The notes below the pieces were generated by a model that saw only the letters and a list, made by a program, of their open reading frames with translations, was not told the DNA's origin and did no database searches. A program made the position numbers and the translations under genes. This document shows, piece by piece, positions 46,028 through 53,004 of a stretch of 53,004 nt of DNA; position 1 is the first letter of the stretch, and every line of letters starts with the position of its first letter. The DNA is from an uncultured Methanobrevibacter sp. (lineage in GTDB: Archaea; Methanobacteriota; Methanobacteria; Methanobacteriales; Methanobacteriaceae). The DNA is taken from NCBI GenBank assembly GCA_902771225.1, contig CACXWH010000004.1, positions 1 to 53,004 on the forward strand, given 5' to 3'.

Positions 46028-47216
46028 ACTTGAAACAATGAGAAAATCATTCAATACAGTTAAATCAAGATCATCTGAAATTAAAGACTCACCTCAGGTT
46101 AAAAGGTTGGAAGATAAAGTTCGTGAAATTAAAAAATATTCTATTCAACATTCTGATGAATTATATAATCAGGTCATTGAATCATTTAATCGAAATGGTA
46201 TTGATGTTGAGTTTGCAAAAACTAAAGAAGATGCTGTAAACATTATCTTTGATTTGATTGAAGGTTATGATAATAAGGTAATTGCTAAGGCTAAATCCAA
46301 TACATTAGGCGAAATTGATTTAAAAAGTAACTTGGCCGATAAAAATTGGAATGTAGTTGAAACTGACTTGGGAGATAGAATTTTACAACTTAAAAAAACA
46401 GATAATAAGCCCGTTCATCCGACAGGGCCTGCTTCTCATTTAAACATTTCAGAAATTACAGATATCGTCAATGATTCTTTAAACAGCAATGTAAATCCAA
46501 TTCCACGTGAAATAATGGAGCTTGTCCGTGAAGATGTATTGAATTTATTGAAAAATACTAATGTAGGTATATCAGGAGCTAATGCAATTGCATCAGAAGA
46601 AGGTTCATGTGTAATGGTTCACAATGAGGGTAATATTTCACTAGTTTCACTAAAAGATTTGCATATAATTGTAGCAGGAATTGATAAAATTGTACCAACA
46701 TTGGAAGATGCAATTTCCATTGCAAAACTTGAAACAGTATATGCAACAGGCAACTATGTAACATCATACATCAATGTAATATCTGCCCCATCAAAAACTG
46801 CAGACATTGAAAAGAAATTATTGAAAAATATGTATGGTGCTAAAAAAGTTGCAGTGATTCTTTTAGATAATGGAAGAAGCTCTGCAAGTGAAGAATGCTT
46901 ATGGTGCATTGGTTGTGGAAACTGTGTTGTCCACTGTCCGGTATATAATGCAGTTGGAAATGAATTTGGATTCAATAATTATTTGGGCGGAAGAGGCGTT
47001 GCAATGTCAAAATTCATTGAAGATGATGAGACATGCTTCGAATCCGGCCTTTATATGTGTACCTTATGCGGATTATGTACACTTAACTGTCCTGTAGCTA
47101 TTCCAACAAATGAAATAATTGAAAACATGAGAAAACTATCATCAGATGTTGGTTTTTATCCTAGAGTTCACGAAAAAATCAAGGATAATGTAAGTAAAAA
47201 CGATTCCCCATATTAA
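46014..47216 (+). CDS. LUD-domain ferredoxin protein (LutB-like)
   Basis: The 400-aa protein begins with a LUD domain (about residues 50-290, with SNTLGEID and GISGANAIASEEGSCVMV) and ends in a two-cluster ferredoxin (CLWCIGCGNCVVHCP and CTLCGLCTLNCP). This is the LutB architecture; the missing LutC-like part is not nearby. ATG 46014 is chosen because GGTGATG at 46004-46010 is its ribosome binding site; upstream in-frame starts exist at 45996-46008. It overlaps the CCG gene by 14 bases, so the two should form one redox complex. Confidence 0.9.
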   Translation: MKNSELETMRKSFNTVKSRSSEIKDSPQVKRLEDKVREIKKYSIQHSDELYNQVIESFNRNGIDVEFAKTKEDAVNIIFDLIEGYDNKVIAKAKSNTLGEIDLKSNLADKNWNVVETDLGDRILQLKKTDNKPVHPTGPASHLNISEITDIVNDSLNSNVNPIPREIMELVREDVLNLLKNTNVGISGANAIASEEGSCVMVHNEGNISLVSLKDLHIIVAGIDKIVPTLEDAISIAKLETVYATGNYVTSYINVISAPSKTADIEKKLLKNMYGAKKVAVILLDNGRSSASEECLWCIGCGNCVVHCPVYNAVGNEFGFNNYLGGRGVAMSKFIEDDETCFESGLYMCTLCGLCTLNCPVAIPTNEIIENMRKLSSDVGFYPRVHEKIKDNVSKNDSPY

Positions 47217-47627
47217 AAATACTTTTTTTTGAATATTAAAGTTAGTGTATTAAAATAACAAAAACAAGTTAAAATCAATGTCTACAACAGGATAAACATG
47301 TTCGAACAAGTAGACATTGAATTAAATTTATTCATTTAAATTTTAGAATTTAAGTACCCAGAAGTTGGATTTTAAACTCTAATGAATATTATGAAATAGA
47401 GTATATATAAATTTATTATTTTTTAATTTAAAAACCATAGGAAGTGTCGATTAGATCCAACAACCCAAACATAACAGTAAAAAGTTATCGCTAAACTATG
47501 ATTCTAATATTTGATTCTTTCTACAGTTTAAATGAGAAATAGATTATGGCATCAAATTAATTATATAAAGTGCGAAAAAATCAAAATCTAAAACAACAAC
47601 TCATTAAATACTAGAAAATACCATAAT

Positions 47628-47652
47628 AAATCTTTTAAAAGATTTTTTTTTA
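47628..47652 (+). terminator. Palindrome with T-run, orphan terminator
   Basis: An 18-base palindrome (47628-47645) is followed by further T to 47651. No gene ends directly upstream, so it may belong to a lost gene or an undetected small RNA. Confidence 0.35.
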
Positions 47653-47778
47653 GATGTCATTTTTAAAATAATGGAATCAATTGATAATTAATGATATTTT
47701 TTTCATTATCTGTATAAATTGTATTGAAAAGATAGTTCATAAAATATGCATATGCTTATAAAGAAAGAATACCAAATA

Positions 47779-47792
47779 TAAATATATTATAT
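47779..47792 (+). promoter_or_regulatory. TATA box of mfnB
   Basis: TATAAATATATTAT lies about 40 bases before ATG 47827. A start near 47810 leaves room for the strong CGGAGG site at 47815-47820. Confidence 0.5.
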
Positions 47793-47826
47793 TTTAGTAT
47801 TTTATTATTATAAACGGAGGAAATAC

Positions 47827-48540
<714 letters not shown>

Positions 48541-48553
48541 GTAGGTGTTTTTA

Positions 48554-50035
48554 ATGTTTTCTAAAAAAGTTCAAGAAGCAAGATTGTCATATACCTTTGA
48601 TGATTTTTTACTTACTCCAAATGCTAGTTATGTGGAGCCAAAAGATATTGATACTACTGTCGAATTATCTAAAGGCATTAAGTTAAATATACCAATTTTA
48701 AGTGCTGCTATGGATACTGTCACTGAATCAAAGCTTGCTATAGCTATGGCACAGGAAGGTGGTATTGGAGTAATTCACAGAAATTTATCCTTGGAAAGAC
48801 AAGTTGAAGAAGTTAAAAAAGTTAAATCCGCTGAAGATATTACTATTCGGGATGTTGTAACTATTACTCCGGATTCAACTATATTGGATGTTCAAAATAA
48901 AATGCAAGATGAATTAATCAGTGGTCTTCCTGTTGTTGATGGTGATAAAATCATTGGTATTATATCTAAAAGGGATATCAGGCCAGTTATGAAATCAGAT
49001 CCTAATAAAACAGTTAAAGATATTATGACTTCTGATGTTGTTACTGTTGAAGAACCAATCACTGCTGAAGAAGCGTTAAATATCGCTTATGAAAATAAAG
49101 TAGAAAGGTTACCTGTTCTTTCTGATGGTAAACTAGTGGGAATAATTACTATTAAAGATATTTTAAATCAAGCACAATACCCTAATGCTGCACGTGATAA
49201 AAATGGTGAATATTTGGTTGCTGCAGCTTGCGGACCATTTGATTTGGAACGTGCAAAAGCACTTGATAAGGCAGGTGCAGACATTATTTCAATTGACTGT
49301 GCTCATGCTCATAATATGAATGTAGTCGAATTCACTAAAAAGATTAAAAAAGAAATCAATGCTGAGTTATGTGTCGGTAACATTGCAACTGCTGAGGCTG
49401 CTGAAGACTTAATTTCAATGGGTGTGGATGCACTTAAAGTAGGTATCGGTCCAGGTTCAATGTGTACAACCCGTATTGTAGCAGGTGTTGGTGTACCACA
49501 GCTTACTGCGATTTCTGACGTTGCTGATGTAGCCGCAGGTTCAGGAGTTCCTGTTATTGCAGATGGTGGTATCAGATACTCCGGTGATGTAGCAAAAGCT
49601 ATTGGTGCCGGTGCAGATGCAGTAATGTTGGGTAATTTACTTGCAGCATCTTTTGAAGCTCCAGGTGATGTTGTTGTTATGAATGGAAAACAATATAAGA
49701 AATACCGTGGAATGGGATCCATGGGAGCTATGACAAGTGAATTTGATGGTGGTGCTGATAGATACTTCCAAGGTTCTAAAAGTAAAATGAACCACACAAA
49801 ATATGTTCCTGAAGGAATTGAAGGTGCAGTACCATATAGAGGAACCATTGCAGAAATTTTATTCCAATTAGTTGGCGGTTTAAAATCTTCAATGGGTTAT
49901 TGTGGAGCTGAAGATATTGCTAATATGAAACAAAAAGCCAGATTTGTTAGAATTACTAGTAGCGGTATAAAAGAGTCACATCCTCATGATTTGTTAATCA
50001 CTAATGAAAGTCCTAATTATCATTCCTTTGATTAG
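48554..50035 (+). CDS. guaB: Inosine-5'-monophosphate dehydrogenase
   Basis: GuaB oxidises IMP to XMP with NAD, the committed step to GMP. The 493-aa protein has the usual barrel with two CBS domains inserted (about residues 95-215) that sense purine nucleotides. The catalytic loop is [15 protein letters not shown] with Cys304, followed by [16 protein letters not shown], the flap [11 protein letters not shown] and [14 protein letters not shown] at 48543-48547 selects ATG 48554 over the in-frame GTG at 48545. It probably shares a transcript with mfnB. Confidence 0.96.
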   Translation: MFSKKVQEARLSYTFDDFLLTPNASYVEPKDIDTTVELSKGIKLNIPILSAAMDTVTESKLAIAMAQEGGIGVIHRNLSLERQVEEVKKVKSAEDITIRDVVTITPDSTILDVQNKMQDELISGLPVVDGDKIIGIISKRDIRPVMKSDPNKTVKDIMTSDVVTVEEPITAEEALNIAYENKVERLPVLSDGKLVGIITIKDILNQAQYPNAARDKNGEYLVAAACGPFDLERAKALDKAGADIISIDCAHAHNMNVVEFTKKIKKEINAELCVGNIATAEAAEDLISMGVDALKVGIGPGSMCTTRIVAGVGVPQLTAISDVADVAAGSGVPVIADGGIRYSGDVAKAIGAGADAVMLGNLLAASFEAPGDVVVMNGKQYKKYRGMGSMGAMTSEFDGGADRYFQGSKSKMNHTKYVPEGIEGAVPYRGTIAEILFQLVGGLKSSMGYCGAEDIANMKQKARFVRITSSGIKESHPHDLLITNESPNYHSFD

Positions 50036-50215
50036 ATTATTGGGTTAATATTAATGGTGTTTTGAGAAAATACATTTATTTTCTTGAATTTTCCATTAAC
50101 TTTAAATATGATGTAATACAATATTATTACATTAGATAATTTTATGATTGTTTTTAATCATGGTAAATCTAATTGATTTACAATTTTTTATTATTTTTAT
50201 TGGAGAGAAATTAAA

Positions 50216-50485
50216 ATGGCAAGAACTAAAAAAGTTGGTATTACTGGTAGGTTCGGTGCAAGATACGGAAGAAAAGCTAAAAGATCTGTAAAAATCATCG
50301 AAGAAAACATGAAAAAGAATCATGTTTGTCCTAAATGTGATAGACCTTATGTAAAAAGACAAGCTGCTGGAATTTGGAAATGTAGAAAATGTGGTGCAGT
50401 ATTCACTGGTGGAGCATATGTTCCACAAACTCCTATGGTAAGATCTGCAGCACGCAGTATAAGAGATATTAAAGCGGAGGAATAA
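50216..50485 (+). CDS. rpl37ae: 50S ribosomal protein eL43 (L37Ae)
   Basis: This 89-aa zinc-ribbon protein of the large subunit binds 23S rRNA. It starts [18 protein letters not shown], and its four zinc ligands are in CPKC (near 39-42) and CRKCG (near 57-60). GGAGAG at 50202-50207 precedes ATG. It heads the conserved archaeal cluster with rpoP, the Brix gene, pcc1 and prefoldin beta. Confidence 0.96.
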   Translation: MARTKKVGITGRFGARYGRKAKRSVKIIEENMKKNHVCPKCDRPYVKRQAAGIWKCRKCGAVFTGGAYVPQTPMVRSAARSIRDIKAEE

Positions 50486-50488
50486 TCC

Positions 50489-50662
50489 TTGTATAAGTGT
50501 CCACGCTGTGGAACAGAAGTAGATCAAAAAAGCTACATGGATAATAAATGTCCTAATTGTAGATATAGGATTTTATTTAAAAATGTTCCAGAAGTAACCC
50601 GTTGGGTATCAGCAAGTGTTCCTGATGGGAATATGACTAACAGAGTCGGTCTTAAAAAATAG
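50489..50662 (+). CDS. rpoP: DNA-directed RNA polymerase subunit P
   Basis: RpoP (Rpb12 homologue) is a zinc-binding subunit of archaeal RNA polymerase. The TTG-initiated 57-aa frame reads [20 protein letters not shown], then CPNC and [19 protein letters not shown]. The two CxxC pairs and YRILFK are diagnostic. GGAGG at 50476-50480 lies 8 bases before TTG 50489, within the end of the eL43 gene. Family members usually end near the R-x-V-x-A-R position, at about 45 residues; here about 12 more residues follow ([14 protein letters not shown]). Missing this short TTG gene is easy for gene finders. Confidence 0.93.
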   Translation: MYKCPRCGTEVDQKSYMDNKCPNCRYRILFKNVPEVTRWVSASVPDGNMTNRVGLKK

Positions 50663-50726
50663 AATTAAATCAAGGTTTTAACTAATCTTGTTTTATCTAT
50701 AATTCTTTTTACTATTTTTGATTTAA

Positions 50727-51212
50727 ATGTTAATTTCAACTTCTAGAAAGCCTTCTCAAAAGACAAGAAAGTTCTGTAAAAATTTTGCTCATGCAACAGA
50801 TTCAACATCTGTAAATAGGGGTAAAATGAATATGAGAGAACTTTTATTAAAAGCTCTTGCAGAAGATGAAGTTAATTTAGCTATTGTTAATGAAATTAAA
50901 GGAAATCCGAGTAGAATTACTTTTTATTCTAATAAAGGGGATGAATTACTTACAATTTTAATTAGTGTTACAACTACAAATGAAAGACTCAATATTTCCC
51001 CATCCAAATTAAAAATAGTATCTGATGTTGAAAACCTTAATGTGCTAAATGATATTTTAGGTTTTGAATTAGTTGATAAGGCTGAAGAGAATTATATTCA
51101 TATTTCTAGTGGCTATGATGATGTAATAGCTAAAATAAATTTTATAAATAAATTTGGAGATAAGATTGATTTCCAGATTAATATTAAAAAGATTTTAGAT
51201 AAAAATGATTGA
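50727..51212 (+). CDS. Brix-domain ribosome biogenesis protein
   Basis: The 161-aa protein matches the archaeal Brix/IMP4-type family that assists 18S/16S and large-subunit rRNA maturation. It opens with the conserved MLISTSRKPSQKTRKFCKNF and continues with SVNRGKMNMRELLLKAL. No ribosome binding site precedes ATG 50727; a T-rich stretch at 50700-50715 suggests a separate or leaderless start. It overlaps pcc1 by 8 bases, and the order eL43-rpoP-Brix-pcc1-pfdB is widely conserved in euryarchaea. Confidence 0.92.
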   Translation: MLISTSRKPSQKTRKFCKNFAHATDSTSVNRGKMNMRELLLKALAEDEVNLAIVNEIKGNPSRITFYSNKGDELLTILISVTTTNERLNISPSKLKIVSDVENLNVLNDILGFELVDKAEENYIHISSGYDDVIAKINFINKFGDKIDFQINIKKILDKND

Positions 51213-51474
51213 TAATAGTCCTTTAGAATCTGTAAAAAGTGAAATCAATATTGAGTTTGAAAATTCTAAGCAGGCAGAAATTATTTATGATTCAATTATC
51301 TTAGAATTTCAGACAGCTCCGGATTATAGATCTTCTATGGACTTAACTTTAAAAGATAATTGTATTATCATTAATATTGATGCTCAAGATTCAACATCGT
51401 TTAGAGCTTCTGTTAATTCTGCTATTAAGTGGATTAATTTATCATTACAAATAAATAATTTAACAAATATATAA
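51205..51474 (+). CDS. pcc1: KEOPS complex subunit Pcc1
   Basis: Pcc1 is the small dimerisation subunit of the KEOPS complex, which makes the universal t6A modification on tRNAs. The 89-aa protein has the family layout: strand INIEFENSKQAEIIYDSI, DYRSSMDLTLKDNCIIINIDA, and SFRASVNSAIKWINLSLQI. It overlaps the Brix gene and is followed by prefoldin beta after 17 bases. Kae1 and Bud32 are not in the window. Confidence 0.9.
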   Translation: MIDNSPLESVKSEINIEFENSKQAEIIYDSIILEFQTAPDYRSSMDLTLKDNCIIINIDAQDSTSFRASVNSAIKWINLSLQINNLTNI

Positions 51475-51491
51475 ATTAAAAAGGTGATTAT

Positions 51492-51848
51492 ATGGAAATT
51501 CCTGAAAATATACAAGAGCAATTAAATCAGTTTCAACAGTTACAACAACAAGCTCAAGCTGTAACTATGCAAATTCAAAGTGTGGAAGTGCAAATTCAAG
51601 AAACTGAAAAAGCATTAGAAGAATTAAATAATAATGATGAAAATACTGAAGTATTTAAACAAGCAGGTAATTTACTCATTAAAGTAGATTATAAAGATGC
51701 TTTAGAAGAAGCAGAAGATAAGTTAGAAACTCTCAAGTTAAGAAAACAAACCATGTCTCGCCAAGAAGAAAGAGTCATGAAAAAACTTGAAGAAATGCAA
51801 AGTAATATTCAATCTGCTATGCAAGGAATGGCTCCTAATGGGGCTTAA
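51492..51848 (+). CDS. pfdB: Prefoldin subunit beta
   Basis: Prefoldin is a hexameric cytosolic chaperone that passes unfolded proteins to the thermosome. The 118-aa protein is two long coiled coils, MEIPENIQEQLNQFQQLQQQ at the N-terminus and ETLKLRKQTMSRQEERVMKKL towards the C-terminus, around a short beta hairpin (VFKQAGNLLIKVDYKDALEE). AAGGTGAT precedes ATG 51492. The alpha subunit is elsewhere. Confidence 0.95.
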   Translation: MEIPENIQEQLNQFQQLQQQAQAVTMQIQSVEVQIQETEKALEELNNNDENTEVFKQAGNLLIKVDYKDALEEAEDKLETLKLRKQTMSRQEERVMKKLEEMQSNIQSAMQGMAPNGA

Positions 51849-51873
51849 TTTCTATTCTTTTTTTTAGATTATT

Positions 51874-52158
51874 ATGTCAAAACTTAAAAAATTATCTTCC
51901 GATGATTTAGATAATATTTCTGCTGATTTTGGTGAAATTCTTGAGACTGAAGTTTCAAAAGTTATTTCAACTAAAGAACTTGAGGACATTGATTTAGACA
52001 TTACTCTTAATTATGAAAATAATCAACTGGATGTTGATGTTGATTTAGGAGTTCTTTTTGATGAATTATCTGAAATTAATCAGGACATGTTAATTGAAGC
52101 TGTTGATGAAGCTTATTTGAAGTTTGATTTATATATAGATGAAAATTATAGGGAATAA
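51874..52158 (+). CDS. DUF3194 family archaeal protein
   Basis: The 94-aa acidic protein matches DUF3194, a small archaeal family usually found right after prefoldin beta, as here. Visible features are LDITLNYENNQLDVDVDLGVLFDELSE, with alternating strands, and a C-terminal helix. The function is unknown; the constant neighbourhood suggests a link to protein folding or ribosome biogenesis. A T-run follows prefoldin at 51859-51866, so part of its expression may be independent. Confidence 0.85.
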   Translation: MSKLKKLSSDDLDNISADFGEILETEVSKVISTKELEDIDLDITLNYENNQLDVDVDLGVLFDELSEINQDMLIEAVDEAYLKFDLYIDENYRE

Positions 52159-52214
52159 TTATTTTTTTTAAAATTATTGGTATTACTTTTTATTATTTTT
52201 TTCATAAATATAGT

Positions 52215-52238
52215 AATACTTTTTTATAAAAAAGTATT
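52215..52238 (+). terminator. Palindromic hairpin upstream of the candidate RNA
   Basis: AATACTTTTTTA (52215-52226) is mirrored by TAAAAAAGTATT (52227-52238). It may end the DUF3194 transcript. GTATTACT (about 52182-52189) and AGTAATAC (52212-52219) form a second possible long-range stem. Confidence 0.4.
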
Positions 52239-52248
52239 TATATAATAA
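52237..52248 (+). promoter_or_regulatory. TATA box of a candidate small RNA
   Basis: TTTATATAATAA is a near-ideal box centred about 25 bases before 52267, where the 10-bp stem of the candidate RNA begins. Confidence 0.5.
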
Positions 52249-52266
52249 AAACTAACTATTAAACAT

Positions 52267-52352
52267 GGTTTGAAGTTAAAATTTTCAAAAGCTAGCTACG
52301 GATGAACACATTTTTTTCTGTCTTTCAAATTTCCCTCTTCTAAACTTCAAAC
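52267..52352 (+). ncRNA. Candidate small structured RNA
   Basis: GTTTGAAGTT (52268-52277) and AACTTCAAAC (52343-52352) form a perfect 10-bp terminal stem enclosing about 65 bases, including GCTAGCTACGGATGAACAC. A TATA box lies at the right distance upstream, and T-runs (TTATTTTTTTATTTTTTT) follow directly. No open frame fills it. GGATGAA loosely resembles a C box, but I see no proper D box. The class is unknown. Confidence 0.45.
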
Positions 52353-52767
52353 TTATTTTTTTATTTTTTTAAGTTCCTATTTTTCTTATTTTTCATACAA
52401 TTTAACTTTATTTAAATTAATTTACTTAATTTTGAGGTCTTTATATCAATATCATTTTAGTTCAGTAAATTATGATTAAACAAGTAATTCAAGACTACTT
52501 TATTGATTCTGGATTTTTTTCTATATTTATATTTTTACTTTCATTAATTTCTTATGCTGTTTTTATTTTTTATTTAATTTATTTTATTATTTTTAAGTAT
52601 ATTTTTAAATTTTATATTATTTTAATGAAAAATATATATTCAAGTATAATTTAATTTTTATAAATTTCAGATAACTTTATATATTATGTTGTTAAAAATA
52701 ATTAACAAGGGATAAAAATCATATTTTTTATACTTTCCCCTAAATTGATCATTATTTTTAATTTTAA

Positions 52768-52819
52768 AAATTAGGTTAAAATCATTATTTTAGCCTAATT
52801 TTCCTCCTATTGTTTTTTT
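52768..52819 (+). terminator. 15-bp hairpin with T-run
   Basis: AAATTAGGTTAAAAT (52768-52782) pairs with ATTTTAGCCTAATTT (52787-52801), with one G-T mismatch and a CATT loop. TTTTTTTTT follows at 52812-52820. TTTATATATTAT near 52677-52688 could promote a short transcript ending here. Confidence 0.45.
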
Positions 52820-52837
52820 TTAAATTTTAACTTTATT

Positions 52838-52881
52838 GTGCAAGAATTCTCCGGCTTCTTTAAGCCGGGGATGAATTGCAC
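52838..52881 (+). mobile_element. Possible right-end hairpin of an IS200/IS605-type element
   Basis: An outer stem GTGCAA/TTGCAC and an inner stem CCGGCTT/AAGCCGG (52851-52857 with 52862-52868) enclose a CTTT loop; the 3' side reads CCGGGGATGAATTGCAC. This resembles the subterminal hairpins at the 3' ends of tnpB genes, which also form the guide-RNA scaffold of TnpB. No tnpA or tnpB frame is visible upstream, so it would be a relic or solo end. Confidence 0.4.
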
Positions 52882-53004
52882 ATTTTAGTGGATAGTGTCT
52901 ATATTTTTTTTTTATGTGGATGGGGTGGTGAGATTAGTTTTCAAATGCTCTCGGATAAATGCCATATAATATGTAGGTTTATAATATGTAATATAGAAAG
53001 ATGG

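Larger units (their letters stand above)
47217..47826. other. 610-base region without a gene
   Basis: No open frame of useful size is present. TAGGAAGTGTCGATTAGAT near 47440-47458 resembles the end of the IS at 16667 (TAGGGAGTGTCCGATAAT) but has no partner. A palindrome AAATCTTTTAAAAGATTT (47628-47645) followed by a T-run looks like a terminator. The mfnB promoter is at the right end. The rest is AT-rich and featureless to me; it may be decayed mobile DNA. Confidence 0.5.
52159..53004. other. 846-base region with no convincing protein gene
   Basis: This AT-rich stretch holds a palindromic terminator (52215-52238), a TATA box with a candidate small RNA (52237-52352), a second hairpin-ended candidate (about 52710-52815), and a GC-richer hairpin like an IS200/IS605 end (52838-52881). 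A hydrophobic 60-codon frame at 52472-52654 is probably chance in T-rich DNA. The last 120 bases show nothing I can name. Confidence 0.55.

Noticed and set aside
49309-49848. A 179-codon antisense frame in guaB
   Set aside because: It is opposite conserved catalytic segments of IMP dehydrogenase and is rich in Pro/Ser/Thr, as expected from complementary codons.
50132-50527. A 131-codon antisense frame over eL43 and rpoP
   Set aside because: It covers two well-identified short genes on the other strand, including the rpoP start, and shows no family signature.
52472-52654. A 60-codon hydrophobic open frame
   Set aside because: The DNA is extremely T-rich, which by itself yields Phe/Ile/Leu/Tyr codons; there is no ribosome binding site close by and no recognisable family.

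Overview
This AT-rich window looks like a chromosomal segment of a Methanobrevibacter-like methanogen (order Methanobacteriales). Support comes from archaeal ribosomal protein eL43 and RNA polymerase subunit P, deoxyhypusine synthase, archaeal riboflavin synthase, the methanofuran enzyme MfnB, prefoldin beta, KEOPS Pcc1, a very large adhesin-like protein, TATA boxes with GGTGA-type ribosome binding sites, and several archaea-restricted families. The species cannot be fixed from the sequence alone.

Layout. 1-4000: a possible gene tail, uvrA, and a DUF368 membrane protein. 4365-11400: a giant adhesin-like surface protein facing a secreted protein that shares its C-terminal Ig-like repeats and ends in a transglutaminase/C71-type domain. 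11640-16660: an overlapping trio (DEIH-box helicase, HerA-like ATPase, 163-aa unknown) meeting a GIY-YIG (DUF123) gene. 16667-18851: a complete IS1182-like insertion sequence lying directly against the GIY-YIG start codon. 19019-24157: TPR protein, DUF371 protein, tRNA-Leu(GAG), galU, a ferredoxin-fused aldo/keto reductase, and a Cys-rich small protein overlapping a radical SAM/SPASM enzyme.

24182-36366 is the most distinctive region. A two-module nonribosomal peptide synthetase with a reductase release domain is followed by a MATE exporter. The pair is divergent from a three-gene partner-switching operon (STAS protein, RsbW-like kinase, membrane-anchored SpoIIE-type phosphatase). The exporter carries its own C-terminal RsbW-like domain, which ties peptide export to the switch. 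From memory, a comparable NRPS/MatE/serine phosphatase/anti-sigma-antagonist locus was noted in the Methanobrevibacter ruminantium M1 genome, so the cluster type is known; its product and regulation are, as far as I know, uncharacterised. The detailed oddities are separate observations: an adenylation domain without the usual Asp, an extra half condensation domain, and the kinase-like tail on the exporter.

36900-53004 is mostly core genome: hisG, a CBS-domain regulator with deoxyhypusine synthase, pyrF, the cobalt transporter cbiMNQO (with a dyad-symmetric leader), an operon of ribC, glycosyltransferase, DUF2304, CCG and LUD proteins, mfnB, guaB, and the conserved archaeal cluster eL43-rpoP-Brix-pcc1-pfdB-DUF3194. 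The last 850 bases hold no convincing protein gene but contain two possible small RNAs and a hairpin resembling the right end of an IS200/IS605 element.
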